A stretch of DNA of 64,000 bases from Mesorhizobium sp. YC-39 (lineage in GTDB: Bacteria > Pseudomonadota > Alphaproteobacteria > Rhizobiales > Rhizobiaceae): positions 186,001-250,000 of the forward strand of contig NZ_JAOWPS010000001.1 of the NCBI RefSeq assembly GCF_025753795.1. The letters are read 5' to 3'. Position 1 is the stretch's first letter, and every line of letters begins with the position of its first letter. This document shows positions 25,117-33,476 of the stretch, one piece after another. Made by a program: the position numbers and the translations under genes. The notes below the pieces were generated by a model. The model had not been told where the DNA came from, did no database searches, and worked only from the letters and a program-made list of their open reading frames with translations.

Positions 25117-26072
25117 ACCTAGGGTCTGCGCGCAAAACGCCGGCGGTCGCGGCGATCGACTGGGGCACAACCCGTCTCAGGGCCTGGCTGCTTGACGATG
25201 CCGGCACGGTGCTTGCCGAACGCCGTGGCGACGACGGGCTGATCACCGCGCGCGAAAAAGGCTTTTCCGCCGTCCTCGAAGGCCACCTTGCCGCCATGGG
25301 CGCCTCGGCGTCGCTGTCAGTCATCATCTGCGGCATGGCCGGTTCGCGCCAGGGCTGGCTGGAGGCGCCCTACGTCACCGTGCCGGCGCCGATTGGCGCC
25401 ATCCTGGCGGAGGCGGCCCGCATCCCTGGCCAGCGCCGCGATATACGCATCGTGCCGGGCCTCGCCCAGCGCCTAGCCGACGCGCCCGACGTCATGCGCG
25501 GCGAGGAAACACAGCTTGCCGGCGCCGGTTTGCCGGCAAAAGGCCGCCATCTCATCTGTATGCCGGGCACCCATTCGAAATGGGTCGTCGTCGAGGACGG
25601 CGCGATCACCGGTTTCGGCACCTGGCCGACCGGCGAGCTGTTTTCGGTGCTGGCGGCGCATTCGATCCTACGTCATTCGCTGGGCGAGCAGCCCAGTCCA
25701 GTCATTTCGGACAATGCGTTCTTCCGGCGCTGGTGCGCGACTGCGCTGGACGAAGGCGGCGATGTCACATCGAGACTGTTTGCAATCCGGGCCGCCGGCC
25801 TGTTGCAGGATCTGAAGGCTGACGATGCCGCCGCTTGCCTGTCCGGCCTGTTGATCGGCGGCGAGATCGCCTCGGCCAGCCGCCGCTATGGGAAAAGTGC
25901 CGAGCCCGTCGTGCTGATCGCGTCCGGCGCGCTCGGCGCGCTCTACGCCGAAGCGCTCGGCCTTGCCGGGCTTGAAATCAGGCCCGTCGATGCCGACGAG
26001 GCGGTGCGCGCCGGCCTGGTCGAGGCGGCGCGCGAAAATGGCATGATCGCCAAAAGTGGAGTTGCCGCATGA
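25113..26072 (+). CDS. dgoK: 2-dehydro-3-deoxygalactonokinase
   Basis: A 319-residue kinase starting with GTG in a GTGA overlap with the upstream SDR gene. The N-terminal AIDWGTTRLRAWLLDDAG is the DgoK/ASKHA phosphate loop; MAGSRQGWLEAPYV and CMPGTHSKWVVVEDGAITGF are DgoK-specific blocks. It phosphorylates 2-keto-3-deoxygalactonate before aldol cleavage. It overlaps dgoA by ATGA, so the stoichiometry is probably fixed by translational coupling. Confidence 0.93.
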   Translation: MNLGSARKTPAVAAIDWGTTRLRAWLLDDAGTVLAERRGDDGLITAREKGFSAVLEGHLAAMGASASLSVIICGMAGSRQGWLEAPYVTVPAPIGAILAEAARIPGQRRDIRIVPGLAQRLADAPDVMRGEETQLAGAGLPAKGRHLICMPGTHSKWVVVEDGAITGFGTWPTGELFSVLAAHSILRHSLGEQPSPVISDNAFFRRWCATALDEGGDVTSRLFAIRAAGLLQDLKADDAAACLSGLLIGGEIASASRRYGKSAEPVVLIASGALGALYAEALGLAGLEIRPVDADEAVRAGLVEAARENGMIAKSGVAA

Positions 26073-26707
26073 CCGAGACCGCACCCTTTCCGAAGCTCGG
26101 GCGCGGCCTCGTCGCCATCCTGCGCGGCCTCAGGGCGGACGAGGCGGTGGCCGTCGGTCAGGCGGTCTTCGAGGCCGGTATCGAAGCCATCGAAGTGCCG
26201 CTCAATTCGCCGGAGCCGTTTGCCTCGATCGCCAGCCTCGTCGAGGCGCTGCCCAAGACGGCGCTGGTCGGCGCCGGCACGGTGCTGACCCCGGCCGATG
26301 TCGATGGCCTGCACAAGGCCGGCGGGCGGCTGCTGGTCAGCCCCAACATCGATGCCGAGGTGATGAGTCGCGCGATGACATACGGCATGGTGACGATGCC
26401 TGGCGTGTTCACGCCCACCGAGGCGTTCCAGGCCATCCGACTCGGTGCCTCGGCGCTGAAATTCTTCCCGGCCAGCGTGCTTGGCGCCGCCGGCATCGCG
26501 GCGATGCGCGCGGTTTTGCCCGCCAAGACGCTGGTCGGCGCGGTCGGCGGTGTCTCGGACAAGGACTTTGCCGGCTACAAGGCGGCCGGCGTCAGCGTGT
26601 TCGGCCTCGGTTCCAGCTTGTTCAAGCCAGGCATGAGCGTCGACGAGGTGGCGACGCGGGCGCAGGCGGCCGTCGCAGCCTGGGATGCGGCGTTCGGAGG
26701 CGCATGA
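26069..26707 (+). CDS. dgoA: 2-dehydro-3-deoxy-6-phosphogalactonate aldolase
   Basis: The 212-residue class I aldolase has GRGLVAILRGLRADEAVAVG, the EVPLNSPEP strand, GAGTVLTPADV and the Schiff-base lysine in ALKFFPASVLG. It belongs to the KDPG/KDPGal family and splits KDPGal into pyruvate and glyceraldehyde 3-phosphate. It starts inside the end of dgoK (ATGA) and its stop overlaps the next start (ATGATGA). Confidence 0.94.
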   Translation: MTETAPFPKLGRGLVAILRGLRADEAVAVGQAVFEAGIEAIEVPLNSPEPFASIASLVEALPKTALVGAGTVLTPADVDGLHKAGGRLLVSPNIDAEVMSRAMTYGMVTMPGVFTPTEAFQAIRLGASALKFFPASVLGAAGIAAMRAVLPAKTLVGAVGGVSDKDFAGYKAAGVSVFGLGSSLFKPGMSVDEVATRAQAAVAAWDAAFGGA

Positions 26708-27588
26708 TGAGCGAAGCGATCGTTTCCGTCTTTTCCGACCATGTCTGCCAGCTTGGCGAGGGGCCGAGTTATGACCCCGCCACCGACACGCTCTTCTGGT
26801 TCGACATCGTCAACGGCCAGCTTCTGGAAAAGCGTCTTTCCGGCGGTGCGACCAGCGTCCACGAGCTTGGCCAGATGGCCAGCGCCATTGCCGTCATCGA
26901 CGAGCAGCGCCAGCTCATCGCCACCGAGACCGGCCTCCATGTCCGCGATGTCGCGACCGGCAAGCTGACGCTGCACACGCCGATCGAGGCCGACAATACG
27001 GTCACCCGCTCGAACGATTCCCGCGTCCACCCTTGTGGCGCTTTCTGGGTCGGCACCATGGGCAAGGGCGAGGAGAAGGGCGCCGGCTCGATCTACTGGT
27101 TCTTCAAGGGGGAGTTGCGGCAACTCTATTCCGGCATCACCGTGTCGAACTCGATCTGCTTTTCGCAGGACGGCACGGTCGCCCATTACACCGACACCTC
27201 TACCGGCCTGCTGATGCGGGTCGGCTGCGATCCGGCGACCGGCCTTCCCTCCGGGGAACCAAAAGTCTTCGTCGATCACCGCAAGGCCAAGGGCTATATC
27301 GACGGTTCGGTGCTCGACCGCGACGGCATATTGTGGAACGCCTGCTGGGGCGGCAGCGTCGTCGAGGCCTATGGACCCGACGGCAAGCTCGTCCGTACGG
27401 TTGCCATGCCGGTCACGCAGCCCTCGTGCCCGGCCTTTGTCGGCAGGAATGCCGACCGGCTGGCGGTCACCTCCGCCTGGTCGGGCAAGGATGAGAAGCA
27501 GCGCCTGCTGGACCTCCAGGGCGGCATGACATTTCTGCTCGACATTCCCGTCAATGGCCGTTTTGAGCCGCGCGTGCTGATTGCCTGA
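26704..27588 (+). CDS. SMP-30/gluconolactonase/LRE family sugar lactonase
   Basis: The 294-residue six-bladed propeller has CQLGEGPSYDPATDTLFWFD with the metal-binding Glu, SNDSRVHPCGAFWVGTMG and YIDGSVLDRDGILWNACWGG, all typical of SMP-30 lactonases. It likely hydrolyses the sugar lactone made by the SDR enzyme of the same operon. Its start overlaps the dgoA stop. A galactonate dehydratase, the remaining pathway step, is not in this operon. Confidence 0.9.
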   Translation: MMSEAIVSVFSDHVCQLGEGPSYDPATDTLFWFDIVNGQLLEKRLSGGATSVHELGQMASAIAVIDEQRQLIATETGLHVRDVATGKLTLHTPIEADNTVTRSNDSRVHPCGAFWVGTMGKGEEKGAGSIYWFFKGELRQLYSGITVSNSICFSQDGTVAHYTDTSTGLLMRVGCDPATGLPSGEPKVFVDHRKAKGYIDGSVLDRDGILWNACWGGSVVEAYGPDGKLVRTVAMPVTQPSCPAFVGRNADRLAVTSAWSGKDEKQRLLDLQGGMTFLLDIPVNGRFEPRVLIA

Positions 27589-27717
27589 TAGCCGAATCTC
27601 GCTAACCGATTCCGCGAGTGCTGTTACCCCGGCGTCCGGCGCGTGTCGGTTCCGCGAAAGCCTGATACATCCGCCATGCGATGCTAGGCGATCGCACCGC
27701 CAGGAATCGCTCATCCC

Positions 27718-28788
27718 ATGTCAAGCCGCAAGCCGAAGCTGATCCTCGTCTACGAACCGGAAAAGGCCTGCATCGAGCGGCTGGTCGCCGATGGCCACGC
27801 ACCCGAGCGGGCCGCTGAAATCGCATCCTATCTGGCGCAATCGACCGACATCGCCCCCGAGTTTGACGCGCTGGCGGCGGCCTGCCTGAAGCGCGGCCTG
27901 TCCTTTGCTCCGGTGGCGCTTGACGATGCCGCCGGCGCGCTCGCAGGCGAGGATCCCAAGGCGACTCTTGTCTGGACGCTGACCGACGGCATCGCCTATT
28001 TCCGCGGCGGCGCCGCACCTGCGCTGGCGCGGCTGAACGGCCTGAAGCTTATCGGTGCCGACGACGCGCTGTTTGCGCTCTGCCAGGACAAGTTCCGCGC
28101 CGGCGCCCTGCTCGGCGCGCTCGGCCTGCCGATGCCGCAGGCAGGCCTCGCCCGCGATGGCCGATGGCTGGTCGAGCCGCCGGCCTCGCCAGCCGGCTGG
28201 TTCGTCAAGCCGAACCGGCTCGGCGCCAAGATCGGCATCTGGCCGGATTCGCGCAGCAGCGATCTCGGCCATGCGCTGGAACTCAGCCGGCGTGTCTTTG
28301 CCGCCTATCGCGACGACGTCGTCGTGCAGCCCTATGTCGCTGGGCGCAATGTGCGCGCGAGCTTTCTCGGCCTGAAGCCGGACACTGGCGTCGAGGCGCT
28401 CGGCATCGCCTTTGTCGATTCGGGCGGCGATTTTCAGACTATGGCGGACAGCCTGGCGCTGTACGGCGACACCGGCGAAGCGGCTAAGGCGGCGGGAACA
28501 TATGCCGAGCCGGTGCTGCAGCAAGTCGCCGACAGCCAGCCGGTGGCCGACGCGAGGATACGCCAGATCGCGCAAAGGCTGATCACCGGCCTTGGCCTGC
28601 GCGACGTATTTTCCATCGATCTTCGGGTCGAAGCCGACGATACCATCCACCTCATCGAGTTCGAAGTCTGCCCCGGCCTGCCCTGTTTCGATTTCCGCGA
28701 CTACTGCCGCACGCAATGGGGGATGGGGCTTGCCGATGCGATGGCTGAGGCCGCGGCGAGCCGTTTTTTTACCTCGCCAACGAAATGA
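27718..28788 (+). CDS. ATP-grasp protein related to D-Ala-D-Ala ligase
   Basis: The 356-residue protein resembles the D-alanine-D-alanine ligase group. It has an N-terminal pre-ATP domain, a nucleotide-binding middle (GWFVKPNRLGAKIGIWPDSR; VVQPYVAGRNVRASFLG) and a metal-binding end (DLRVEADDTIHLIEFEVCPG). The final Asn of the usual E-x-N metal motif is replaced by Cys-Pro in FEVCPG, unlike housekeeping Ddl, so another amino-acid ligation is likely. It lies just upstream of an XRE-cupin regulated transporter operon on the same strand, but a ~100-base gap separates them. The exact substrate is unknown. Confidence 0.72.
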   Translation: MSSRKPKLILVYEPEKACIERLVADGHAPERAAEIASYLAQSTDIAPEFDALAAACLKRGLSFAPVALDDAAGALAGEDPKATLVWTLTDGIAYFRGGAAPALARLNGLKLIGADDALFALCQDKFRAGALLGALGLPMPQAGLARDGRWLVEPPASPAGWFVKPNRLGAKIGIWPDSRSSDLGHALELSRRVFAAYRDDVVVQPYVAGRNVRASFLGLKPDTGVEALGIAFVDSGGDFQTMADSLALYGDTGEAAKAAGTYAEPVLQQVADSQPVADARIRQIAQRLITGLGLRDVFSIDLRVEADDTIHLIEFEVCPGLPCFDFRDYCRTQWGMGLADAMAEAAASRFFTSPTK

Positions 28789-28886
28789 GCGGCGCCCGCA
28801 TACGCGGCTGGCCTGGATCGTGTCTCGACAAATGGCTTGCGTTCCGACGCGCCACTTAATAGGGTGTTAAGTGAGGGAGGAACTCG

Positions 28887-29555
28887 GTGAAAGTCGACCC
28901 TGCGACTTACAATGAGGCGACCGCGCTGGCGGCGACGGAAGCGGGCAAGGCGAAGCATGTCGGTGGGCGGATCAAGGCCATACGTACGGCCCGTCGCATT
29001 TCACTTCGCCAGTTGGCCGACATGATCGGCACGACGGCGAGCTTTATCAGCCAGCTCGAGCGCAATCTGAGCGGAGCCAGCGCCAGCACGCTGATGCGGA
29101 TAGCGGCTGCCCTGGACCTCGGCATCAATGACTTGTTCGAGCAGACCGAAGGTGCGTTCCACAAGGTACTCACCAGAGCCGACCGCCCCCTGCTGCCGAT
29201 CAGTCATGGTTGCCGAAAGACGCTGCTGTCGCGGCGGCCGATCCATGAATTCGAGGTTTATTCGGGAGATTTCGACGTTGGCGGCTCGACCGGCGATGAC
29301 GCTTACACGCATGGCGGCAAGCACGAGATGTTCGTCGTCCTGAAGGGAACAGTCGAGCTGACATTGGCCGACGAGCGCTTCGTCATGAACGAGGGCGACA
29401 GCATCGAGTACGCAACCTCGACGCCGCATCGCACGGTGAACATCGGCAAGACGCCGGCGCAGGTGCTGTGGATCATCGCACCGCCAACCAGTGGTGCGGC
29501 GGAGCTCAATCAATACACGCCCGGACAAGGCTCGCAGCCGGGCGGACCGAAGTAA
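28887..29555 (+). CDS. XRE-family regulator with C-terminal cupin (PuuR-like)
   Basis: The 222-residue regulator has a helix-turn-helix at residues ~28-82 (SLRQLADMIGTTASFISQLE) and a cupin ligand-binding domain at ~140-205 (THGGKHEMFVVLKGTVELTL; NEGDSIEYATSTPHR). PuuR-type proteins of this build repress polyamine or amino-acid uptake and oxidation genes. It begins with GTG after AGGGAGG and directly precedes an ABC transporter and an FAD oxidase, the expected targets. Confidence 0.9.
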   Translation: MKVDPATYNEATALAATEAGKAKHVGGRIKAIRTARRISLRQLADMIGTTASFISQLERNLSGASASTLMRIAAALDLGINDLFEQTEGAFHKVLTRADRPLLPISHGCRKTLLSRRPIHEFEVYSGDFDVGGSTGDDAYTHGGKHEMFVVLKGTVELTLADERFVMNEGDSIEYATSTPHRTVNIGKTPAQVLWIIAPPTSGAAELNQYTPGQGSQPGGPK

Positions 29556-29584
29556 TGCGGGTGCACGTCAATGGGAGATGCAAC

Positions 29585-30655
29585 ATGAAGACCAGGATTG
29601 GACAAGGGATCGCCTTCGGGCTGCTGATGATTACCACCGCGGCGCTTGCACAGAGCAAGCCCGTGGCGGGCGAGGTGGCCGAGGGCTCGCTGAAGGACAA
29701 GACGCTCACCTTCGTCTCGTATGGAGGCATTTATCAGGATGGTCAGATCGCCGCGCTGAAGGAATTCGTCGACAAGTCCGGTGTGAAGCTGCTCAGCGAC
29801 GGGCCGACCGAAATCTCGAAACTGCAGGCGCAGGTCGAGTCCGGCAATGTGACCTGGGACGTGGTCGATACCGGTGATTTCGCGCCCTACGTCTATTGCG
29901 GCAAGCTGTTCCAGAAGCTGGACCTCTCGAAGATCGACACGTCCAACATTCCGGAAGGCCAGATCAGCGAATGCAGTGTGCCGGCCATGAACTATGGCGT
30001 GGTGCTGATGTACAACACCGAAAAGTACAAGGATAATCCGCCCAAGAGCTGGAAGGATTTCTTCGATATCGAGAAGTTCCCGGGCTCGCGCGCTCTGGAG
30101 GGCAGCGGCGATCTGTCCGGCGGCATGATCGAGCAGGCGCTGCTCGCAGCCGGCGGATCGGTGGAAAACATGACTGTCGCCGACATCGACAAGGCCGTCG
30201 AGAAGGTGAAGTCGCTCGGTCCGGACACGATCTTCTGGAAGACCGGCGCCGATTCCCAGCAACTCGCTGAATCCGGCGAAGCCGACATGATCGCAATGTG
30301 GACCGGACGTGCCATGACCGCGGTGAAGAATGGCGCGAAGTACACGCCGGTGTGGCAGGACTGGCTGGTCGTGATGGACCAGATGACCATTCCGATGGGC
30401 GTCAAGGACGCCGACGCTGCGCATGCGCTGATCAACGCCTATGTCGGCAAGAGCGCGCAGGAGACGCTGGCCAAAACAACCTCGTATACGCCGATCCACA
30501 AGGACGCGAAGCCCGAAGTGGACGAGGCTACGGCAGCGTTCATGACCAACACGCCCGACAAGCTCAAGCTTGGCTATCACCAGAACATCAAGTTCTGGGT
30601 GAAGAACTTCGAGGTGGCGAACGAAAAGTGGAATGCGCTGATGGCGGGCAACTAG
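29585..30655 (+). CDS. ABC transporter substrate-binding protein, spermidine/putrescine type
   Basis: A 356-residue periplasmic binding protein. Signal peptide MKTRIGQGIAFGLLMITTAA ends at ALA-QS; then LKDKTLTFVSYGGIYQDGQI, typical of the PotD/PotF-like group, and NYGVVLMYNTEKYKDNPPKS in the hinge region. The start at 29585 follows GGGAGATGCAAC and is the only one giving a signal peptide. It is the first of four ABC transporter genes. Polyamine or related amine or amino acid is the probable ligand. Confidence 0.9.
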   Translation: MKTRIGQGIAFGLLMITTAALAQSKPVAGEVAEGSLKDKTLTFVSYGGIYQDGQIAALKEFVDKSGVKLLSDGPTEISKLQAQVESGNVTWDVVDTGDFAPYVYCGKLFQKLDLSKIDTSNIPEGQISECSVPAMNYGVVLMYNTEKYKDNPPKSWKDFFDIEKFPGSRALEGSGDLSGGMIEQALLAAGGSVENMTVADIDKAVEKVKSLGPDTIFWKTGADSQQLAESGEADMIAMWTGRAMTAVKNGAKYTPVWQDWLVVMDQMTIPMGVKDADAAHALINAYVGKSAQETLAKTTSYTPIHKDAKPEVDEATAAFMTNTPDKLKLGYHQNIKFWVKNFEVANEKWNALMAGN

Positions 30656-30665
30656 GTCCGCCACC

Positions 30666-31559
30666 GTGGTAGCGCGAGCGAGCGACAGCCGGGACACTGG
30701 TCCGGCTGTCGCGGCGGGCGATCGGTGGCGCTGGTTTCGGCGACAGGCTTTCTGGCTCGTCGCGCCGGCGCTGCTGCTGCTCGTCGTCTGCCTGGGTCTG
30801 CCGCTCGCCATCGTCACCCTTCGCAGCTTTTCAGAGCCGCAATGGGGATGGCAGAACTATGCCTGGTTCTTCGGGACACCGGTCAACCTGACGGTCCTTC
30901 AGCGCACCTTCGTGATCTCCGCCTGGGTGACGCTGGCCTGTGTCATTGCCGGTTACCCCTATGCCTATGTGATGACTGTGGTCGGACCCAAGATGCGGCT
31001 CGTCCTCATCCTGTGCGTGCTGGTGCCGTTCTGGGTGAGTGGCGTGGTGCGCACCCTGGCATGGGTCATCCTGTTGCAGGACTCCGGCGTGATCAACTCG
31101 GTCATCCGGGGCATCGGCCTCGGTCCGGTCAAGCTGATCCGCACGCAGACGGGCGTGGTGATCGGCATGGCGCAGGTGCTGTTGCCATTCATGATCCTGC
31201 CGCTCTATTCGGTGATGAAGGCGATCGACCTGCGGCTCCTGCAGGCGGCACGAAGCCTCGGCGCAAGCCCTGCGCGCGCCTTTGCCCAGGTCTATTTGCC
31301 GCTTTCGCTTCCGGGCGTCTACGCCGGCGCCATCATCGTGTTCATTCTGGCGCTCGGCTTCTACATCACGCCCGCACTGCTCGGCGGTCCGCGTTCGACC
31401 ATGCTCTCGACCCTGATCCAGAACCAGGTGCTCAGCCTGCTCAACTGGGGCCGCGGAGGCGCGATGGGTGTGGTGTTGCTGATCGCGACCTTCGTGCTGC
31501 TCGCGCTTGCGGCACCGCTGTCGCGCCAGCCGCACAAGACGGGGTCGAAACGCCAATGA
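30666..31559 (+). CDS. ABC transporter permease, PotB type
   Basis: A 297-residue inner-membrane protein with about six helices (first: FWLVAPALLLLVVCLGLPLA) and the permease EAA loop LLQAARSLGASPARAFAQVY, which docks the ATPase. It starts with GTG 10 bases after the binding-protein gene and its end overlaps the next gene by ATGA, indicating one operon. Confidence 0.9.
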   Translation: MVARASDSRDTGPAVAAGDRWRWFRRQAFWLVAPALLLLVVCLGLPLAIVTLRSFSEPQWGWQNYAWFFGTPVNLTVLQRTFVISAWVTLACVIAGYPYAYVMTVVGPKMRLVLILCVLVPFWVSGVVRTLAWVILLQDSGVINSVIRGIGLGPVKLIRTQTGVVIGMAQVLLPFMILPLYSVMKAIDLRLLQAARSLGASPARAFAQVYLPLSLPGVYAGAIIVFILALGFYITPALLGGPRSTMLSTLIQNQVLSLLNWGRGGAMGVVLLIATFVLLALAAPLSRQPHKTGSKRQ

Positions 31560-32341
31560 AACTGCCCGGTCGAATCCTGCTCGGTCTGTTCTGCCTGCTC
31601 GTCGCCGTCTGGCTGATCGCACCGACAATCGTCGTCGTGCCTATGTCGTTCAACGACAAGAAGTCGCTGGCCTTTCCGCCGTCCGGCTTCTCCTGGCAGT
31701 GGTACCAGAACTTTTTCACCAACCCCGAATGGTCGGCGAGCCTGGTCAGTTCGCTCAAGGTTGCCGTCGTCACGGCGGTGTTCGCCACCGTCATCGGCAC
31801 GCTGGCGGCGTTCGGCCTCGATCGCATGAAAAGCCGCGTCAGCGGCGTGCTGCGCGCACTGCTGATCACGCCAATGGTCGTGCCAGGGGTGGTGCTCGCC
31901 GTCGGCATCTATGCCGTCTATCTCGACACGCAGCTGGTCGGCACCATGACCGGTTTCGTGCTGGCCCATACGATGCTCGCCGTTCCTTTCGTCATCATCG
32001 CCGTCTCCGCCAGCCTGGAAGTCTTCGACAAACGGCTGGAGACTGCCGCGGCCAGTCTTGGCGCCACCCAGCTGACTGCGTTCAGGACCGTGACATTGCC
32101 GCTGATCGCGCCGGGGATCCTGTCGGGCCTGCTGTTTGCCTTCGTCACCTCATTCGACGAGATCATCGTCGCGCTGTTCATCACCAGCCCCTATCTGAAG
32201 ACACTGCCGGTCCAGATATTCTCCAGCATTACCCGGGACGCCGACCCCACCGTTGCGGCCGTGGGCACGCTGCTTTTCATCGCGACGTCACTGGTGATCG
32301 GGGCGGGGCTTCTCATCGGTTCGCGGCAGGGAAAACGCTGA
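31556..32341 (+). CDS. ABC transporter permease, PotC type
   Basis: A 261-residue permease with N-terminal helix ILLGLFCLLVAVWLIAPTIV, the MSFNDKKSLAFPPSGFSWQW loop of PotC-like permeases and the EAA motif TAAASLGATQLTAFRTVTLP. The ATG lies in the ATGA overlap with the preceding permease. It forms the second half of the membrane channel. Confidence 0.9.
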   Translation: MKLPGRILLGLFCLLVAVWLIAPTIVVVPMSFNDKKSLAFPPSGFSWQWYQNFFTNPEWSASLVSSLKVAVVTAVFATVIGTLAAFGLDRMKSRVSGVLRALLITPMVVPGVVLAVGIYAVYLDTQLVGTMTGFVLAHTMLAVPFVIIAVSASLEVFDKRLETAAASLGATQLTAFRTVTLPLIAPGILSGLLFAFVTSFDEIIVALFITSPYLKTLPVQIFSSITRDADPTVAAVGTLLFIATSLVIGAGLLIGSRQGKR

Positions 32342-32342
32342 C

Positions 32343-33452
32343 ATGGCCTCACCATCAACCCGCGGCGCAGCCATCGATCTCAGATCCGTCAGCAAGCACT
32401 ATGGCAGCTTCATCGCTCTTGATGAGGTATCGTTACGCATCGAGCCGGGGGAATTCATGACGCTGCTCGGGCCCAGCGGTTCGGGCAAGACGACCACGCT
32501 GAACATCATCGCCGGCTTCACCGAGGTGAGTTCAGGTTCGCTTGATGTCGGCGGCAAGAGCGTCATCGGCGTCCCGGCGCACAAACGCAATATCGGCGTG
32601 GTCTTCCAGCACTACGCCCTGTTTCCGCATATGACGGTCAGCAGGAACGTCGCCTATCCACTGACCCTGCGCGGCATCGCCAATCCCGGTCGCGAAGCCC
32701 GGGTGCACAAGGCCCTGGACATGGTGAAGATGACGGATTTCGGTCACCGCTTCCCCAGCGAGCTCTCCGGCGGGCAGCAGCAGCGTGTCGCGCTGGCCCG
32801 CGCCATCGTCTTCGACCCGCCGCTGCTGCTGATGGACGAGCCGCTCGGGGCGCTCGACAAGAAGTTGCGTGAATGGCTGCAGCTCGAAATCAAACGAATC
32901 CACCGGGAATTGGGCACCACCTTCGTTTATGTCACGCACGACCAGGAGGAGGCCCTGGTCCTCTCGAATCGCATCGCCGTGTTCAACCAGGGCCGTATCG
33001 AGCAGGTCGGCACCGGCCGCCAACTCTACGACGAGCCCGAAACCTTGTTCGTCGCAAAGTTCGTAGGCGACTCGACCATACTGCGTGGCGCGCCCTCCAC
33101 CTCCGGCGACGAGACCGCCATCGACATAGCCGGACGCAAAGTGACCACCGCCAAACGCCTTCCCGGCGGTGCCAAACCAGCGATGCTGCTGCGGCCGGAA
33201 AAGCTGAGCCTCGTCAGACGGGGGAAGGGCGGACAGGATCAAAACATCCTGCCCGGGCGCATTGGCGAGGCCATCTATCTCGGATCGGGCTCCAAATACG
33301 AGGTCGTGCTGGCCGACACCTCCAAGGCGATCGTGCGCTCGACGCTGGATGCCGAGACCTTCGCCATCGGCGACGAGGTCGACCTCATATTTGCCGGCAG
33401 CGACGTGAAGCTGCTGGCGGACGACGAGAAGGCCGACCTGAACCAGACCTGA
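32343..33452 (+). CDS. ABC transporter ATP-binding protein, PotA type
   Basis: The 369-residue ATPase has Walker A GPSGSGKTTT, signature LSGGQQQRVALARAI, Walker B LLLMDEPLGALD and the switch His in VTHDQEEAL. A C-terminal TOBE domain (~residues 285-355) may sense substrate or regulate. It energises the two permeases encoded directly upstream. Confidence 0.93.
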   Translation: MASPSTRGAAIDLRSVSKHYGSFIALDEVSLRIEPGEFMTLLGPSGSGKTTTLNIIAGFTEVSSGSLDVGGKSVIGVPAHKRNIGVVFQHYALFPHMTVSRNVAYPLTLRGIANPGREARVHKALDMVKMTDFGHRFPSELSGGQQQRVALARAIVFDPPLLLMDEPLGALDKKLREWLQLEIKRIHRELGTTFVYVTHDQEEALVLSNRIAVFNQGRIEQVGTGRQLYDEPETLFVAKFVGDSTILRGAPSTSGDETAIDIAGRKVTTAKRLPGGAKPAMLLRPEKLSLVRRGKGGQDQNILPGRIGEAIYLGSGSKYEVVLADTSKAIVRSTLDAETFAIGDEVDLIFAGSDVKLLADDEKADLNQT

Positions 33453-33476
33453 ACCCTATCCGGGACATCGCGACAA

